DNA from: WQUF01 sp031549525 | GTDB taxonomy: Bacteria; Bacillota; Clostridia; Clostridiales; Clostridiaceae | Reading direction: 5' to 3' | Assembly (NCBI GenBank): GCA_031549525.1 | Contig: JAVBPQ010000186.1 | Span: forward strand, 1 to 16,955 | Length of the DNA stretch: 16,955 nt | Shown here: piece after piece, positions 14,254 to 16,955 of the stretch | Layout: every line of letters begins with the position of its first letter | Position numbering within the stretch: the stretch's first letter is position 1 | The notes under the pieces: generated by a model | Databases searched by the model: none | Told to the model about the DNA's origin: nothing | The model's input: the letters and a program-made list of their open reading frames with translations, nothing else | Program-made: the position numbers and the translations under genes

Positions 14254-15960
14254 ATGTGGAAAGTTTATAGAATAAATACAAGAACTGGTGAAGTAAAACA
14301 AGAAGATCTTAAGGAAAGTTATAAGATGCTAGGAGGCAGATCCTTATTAGCACAGTTTATGATGGATGAGGTAAATCCAAAGTGCGATCCTTTGGGTCAT
14401 GAAAATAAGCTTGTTATGTGTACAGGCATTTATGCAGGAACTACAGTTTCTACAGCTCACCGTATGAGCGTTGGTGCTAAAAGCCCTCTTACAGGAGGCA
14501 TTAAAGAGAGCAATGTTGGTGGAACTCTAGCTTTTCAGCTTGCGAATCATGGCATAAAGATGCTTGTTTTTGAGGATATTCCAGAGAATCTTGAGTTTAA
14601 GGTACTTCATATTGATAAAGATGGAAATGTCAATTTAATTCCTGCAGGAGAATTTGATCATATTAATAATTATGAAATTTGCGAAAAAGCCTTTGATAAA
14701 TATGGAAAAGATGTAGCCATTGCATCTATTGGTGTAAGTGGTGAGAGAAAATATTTATGTTCAGGTATTACAGTTTCAGAATTTGGAAGCGGTCATCCAA
14801 GCCGTATTGCAGCAAGAGGTGGTTTAGGCGCAGTACTTGGCTCAAAAGGTATTAAAGCTGTAATAATTGAAAAGCCTGAAACAAGATATAAACTTCCTGT
14901 TGTCAATCAAGAAGTTTATGATTCTGCAAGAAAAGAACTTGCTCAGGTGATTGTTGAGAATTCAAAAACAAGTCCAATTTCTAATGTGGGAACTGCTGTA
15001 AATGTTGCTGCAACTGGACCTACAGCTGTTATGCCTTATAAAAACTTTTCAGGAGATATATGCCCTTATGTTGATAAGGTTGGACCAACACAGTTTATGA
15101 CAAACCTTGCAACTCGTGGAGGAAAAAACAAGGTTGCATGTCAGCCAGGATGCGTAGTCCATTGTTCTAATGATTATTTAGATAAAGATGGTAAATATTT
15201 AACTTCAGGCTTTGAATATGAGACTATTGCTCTTTGCGGTCCTAATATAGATATTTCTGATTTTGATACTATAGCAAAAATCGATAGATTCTGTGATGAT
15301 TTTGGTGTAGATACCATAGAAATTGGATGCACATTAGGCGTTTGTATGGACTGTGGAAAAATTCCTTGGGGCGATGCCGAAGCTATATTTAAGCTGCTTG
15401 ATGAAATGAAAGATGGTACTGAGTTTGGAAATATCATGGGTCAAGGAACCAAAAAATGCGGTGAATATTTAGGTGCAAAGCGCATTCCAGTAGTAAAGGG
15501 TCAATCACTTGCTGCATATGATCCTCGCAATCTTAAAGGTACTGGTGTAACATATGCTTCATCTCCTATGGGAGCTGACCATACTGCAGGCTTAACCCTT
15601 TCAGCTAAGATAGATCACAGTGCAAAAACAATGCAGCTATACCTTTCAAGAACAGTACAAACTGTTTTTGCGCTTTGCGATTCTTGTATGTGTCTCATGG
15701 CATGGGGTGGAGCTTCCTCAAGGATGGATTTATTGATAAAGATTTATTCAAGCATCCATGGAACGCAGGTTACACCTGAGATGTTTATGGGGCTTGGAGT
15801 AAAGACACTTATGCTTGAAAAGGCATTTAATAAAGCAGCAGGATTCACCAAAGATGATGATAAAATGCCTGATTTCTTAATGAATGAAAAATCTCCTTTT
15901 ACAGGAGCAACATTTGATTTTTCACCAGATGAATTGCAATCAGTTCACGATTTTGTATGA
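14254..15960 (+). CDS. aor: Aldehyde:ferredoxin oxidoreductase (tungsten pterin enzyme)
   Basis: AORs interconvert aldehydes and carboxylic acids with ferredoxin at a bis-pterin tungsten (or Mo) centre. The 568-aa protein shows the family layout: an N-terminal pterin domain (GGRSLLAQFM; MSVGAKSPLTGG; ESNVGG), a [4Fe-4S] site with C296-x3-C300-x3-C304 and a late cysteine around 475-480 (ALCDSCMC), and the second pterin motif YDPRNLKGTGVTYASSPMGADHTAG region (422-446). Spacing differs from the C-x2-C-x3-C of Pyrococcus AOR, so it falls in another subgroup of the family. It is cytosolic. GGGAGGAG lies just after the adh stop, 15 nt before ATG 14254, and the 3' end overlaps the MoaD-like gene. 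It can reduce acids to aldehydes when ferredoxin is very reduced, which would fit with the alcohol dehydrogenase alongside. Confidence 0.92.
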   Translation: MWKVYRINTRTGEVKQEDLKESYKMLGGRSLLAQFMMDEVNPKCDPLGHENKLVMCTGIYAGTTVSTAHRMSVGAKSPLTGGIKESNVGGTLAFQLANHGIKMLVFEDIPENLEFKVLHIDKDGNVNLIPAGEFDHINNYEICEKAFDKYGKDVAIASIGVSGERKYLCSGITVSEFGSGHPSRIAARGGLGAVLGSKGIKAVIIEKPETRYKLPVVNQEVYDSARKELAQVIVENSKTSPISNVGTAVNVAATGPTAVMPYKNFSGDICPYVDKVGPTQFMTNLATRGGKNKVACQPGCVVHCSNDYLDKDGKYLTSGFEYETIALCGPNIDISDFDTIAKIDRFCDDFGVDTIEIGCTLGVCMDCGKIPWGDAEAIFKLLDEMKDGTEFGNIMGQGTKKCGEYLGAKRIPVVKGQSLAAYDPRNLKGTGVTYASSPMGADHTAGLTLSAKIDHSAKTMQLYLSRTVQTVFALCDSCMCLMAWGGASSRMDLLIKIYSSIHGTQVTPEMFMGLGVKTLMLEKAFNKAAGFTKDDDKMPDFLMNEKSPFTGATFDFSPDELQSVHDFV

Positions 15961-16172
15961 TAAAAGTTAATGATATTTTATTTGATTGGAAGGAAGGATT
16001 GACGCTTAAAAGTGTCATAAAAATGTATGCTGAATGTGGAAAATCCCACATAACAAGTGAGGCTTGCTTTTATTTAGTCAATAAAACCTTTGTTCAGCCT
16101 TCTAATATTGATAAAGTAGATATTTCAGATGGTGATGTGATTAAAATAATGCCTGTTGTATCAGGAGGATAA
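15957..16172 (+). CDS. MoaD/ThiS-type sulfur carrier protein
   Basis: This 71-aa beta-grasp protein ends in VVSGG, the GG tail that is adenylated and thiocarboxylated in MoaD/ThiS proteins. The segment before it (DGDVIKIMPVVSGG) is typical. It would donate sulfur for the pterin dithiolene, probably for the AOR cofactor. It starts at an ATGA overlap with aor, so the two are translationally coupled and likely made in fixed proportion. No MoaE or E1-like MoeB is in the window, so its partners lie elsewhere. A role in thiamine synthesis is unlikely given the neighbour. Confidence 0.88.
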   Translation: MIKVNDILFDWKEGLTLKSVIKMYAECGKSHITSEACFYLVNKTFVQPSNIDKVDISDGDVIKIMPVVSGG

Positions 16173-16190
16173 GTTCTATATATGTATCTG

Positions 16191-16231
16191 TCCAGTAGAA
16201 GTAACCAGAGGTTAACTCTACTGGATTTATT
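16191..16231 (+). terminator. Terminator of the adh-aor-moaD operon
   Basis: An 8-9 bp outer stem (TCCAGTAGA at 16191-16199 with 16217-16225) continues inward with AACC/GGTT, and TTTATTT follows. It lies 19 nt after the moaD-like stop codon. Confidence 0.85.
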
Positions 16232-16557
16232 TGCTCAAATAGCTAGTGCATATTAGTCCAAATATGGAATTTTCAGCTACTAATGTTCATTTTTGTTTAT
16301 TTTAATAACTAGCATTGATTTTTATATGGATTTTTATGTAAAATTTGATTTGACTATATGTTAAGCAATAAGTCATTAAAATATCCTTAAAAATAATATA
16401 CAGCAAATAGTCCTGATTATTTTTTCTAAAAAAACAGAACTTACGACTTTATATTTGGAATTTCCCTATATGCTAGATATAGCAAGAATCCTTTTTTACA
16501 ATCCCTTATTACTCCTCATAGATTATTTAATGATGATTTATTAATGATAACTATCTA
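16232..16557. other. Gene-free AT-rich spacer
   Basis: No coding frame, RNA gene, strong hairpin or convincing promoter was seen. It separates the plus-strand adh-aor-moaD operon from a converging minus-strand gene. Confidence 0.6.
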
Positions 16558-16955
16558 TTATTTATTAGCTTTTATTTCCTTTAATTCCTCAAGATTCTTT
16601 GCCAAAACCCTATCTAATGAAACTGCATTTATGGTCTTTGATTTTAAAAATGTCTCCATGACATCTTTGTTATAATTTACACTAAAGAACTTGTTCATAT
16701 TGAACTTTTTAGTAGCTTTATCCAGTTTTTCCGTCTTTGACGTTTTAAATTCAGATATTGTATCCATAAAGTCTCCTGCAATTTCTCTAGATACATTTAT
16801 GGAAAAGTGTATTTTCTTTAGTGGGTAATTATCTAATTTTTCTTGTATATTTAGAATCTCTTTTTCTGTGAGATTTTTTTTACGCTTATCGCATAAGAAT
16901 TTTAAAAGACGTATATCATTTAACTTCTTTACTCCAATAGTCTCAACTATTTTAA
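16558..16955 (-). CDS. Unrecognised protein, N-terminal part outside the window
   Basis: The minus-strand frame that stops at 16558 has no stop up to the window edge: at least 131 codons. It is therefore the 3' part of a longer gene, not a 69-aa gene starting at the internal ATG at 16767, which has no clear ribosome binding site. The visible protein is lysine-rich, mostly helical, with heptad-like charged stretches (LTEKEILNIQEKL, KNLEELKEIKANK at the C-terminus), one cysteine and no membrane segment. I do not recognise the family. It converges on the moaD operon, and no terminator is evident after its stop. Confidence 0.6.
   Translation of the reverse strand, partial: KIVETIGVKKLNDIRLLKFLCDKRKKNLTEKEILNIQEKLDNYPLKKIHFSINVSREIAGDFMDTISEFKTSKTEKLDKATKKFNMNKFFSVNYNKDVMETFLKSKTINAVSLDRVLAKNLEELKEIKANK

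Overview
The window is AT-rich, with strong AGGAGG-type ribosome binding sites and canonical sigma-A promoters (17-nt spacers). Together with the gene content (molybdenum and tungsten aldehyde enzymes, iron alcohol dehydrogenase, ArsA/ArsD) this points to an anaerobic Clostridium-like Firmicute. The species cannot be named from the sequence.

Layout. (1) About 1-300, minus strand: a dense run of hairpins that looks like a HEARO-type RNA (the omega-RNA of IscB elements). The protein gene would lie off the left edge. (2) 396-3048, minus strand: an arsenical operon, arsR-arsD-arsA, with a clear promoter, palindromic operators and a terminator, but no efflux permease in view. (3) 3049-3265: no gene, but an operator-like site on its left edge and a strong plus-strand terminator. 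(4) 3266-3637, minus: a small gene of unknown function with its own promoter. (5) 3814-12827, plus: a gene for a D. gigas-type molybdenum aldehyde oxidoreductase (mop), then six tightly packed genes that match the uncharacterised Desulfovibrio DVU_1553-DVU_1558 set: a flavin/iron-sulfur/CCG-domain fusion, a small CXXC protein, methyltransferase TrsM, a C-GCAxxG-C-C protein, radical SAM protein TrsS, and an AMP-dependent CoA ligase-like protein. (6) 12880-16231, plus: a second operon under a molybdenum/tungsten cofactor (Moco/Tuco) riboswitch with an 18-bp terminator stem. It encodes an iron alcohol dehydrogenase, an aldehyde:ferredoxin oxidoreductase (AOR) and a MoaD/ThiS-type sulfur carrier. 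(7) The right edge holds the 3' part of an unrecognised minus-strand gene.

How the genes may work together. Mop, the alcohol dehydrogenase and AOR all act at the alcohol/aldehyde/acid level. The AOR and the MoaD-like protein need or help make pterin cofactor, and the riboswitch links their expression to cofactor supply. The six-gene set after mop carries no obvious catabolic enzyme. It combines SAM-radical chemistry, SAM methylation, carboxylate activation and a heterodisulfide-reductase-like electron module, so it looks like a maturation or small-molecule-modification system serving Mop. Its chemistry is not established, and it is the most interesting part of the window.
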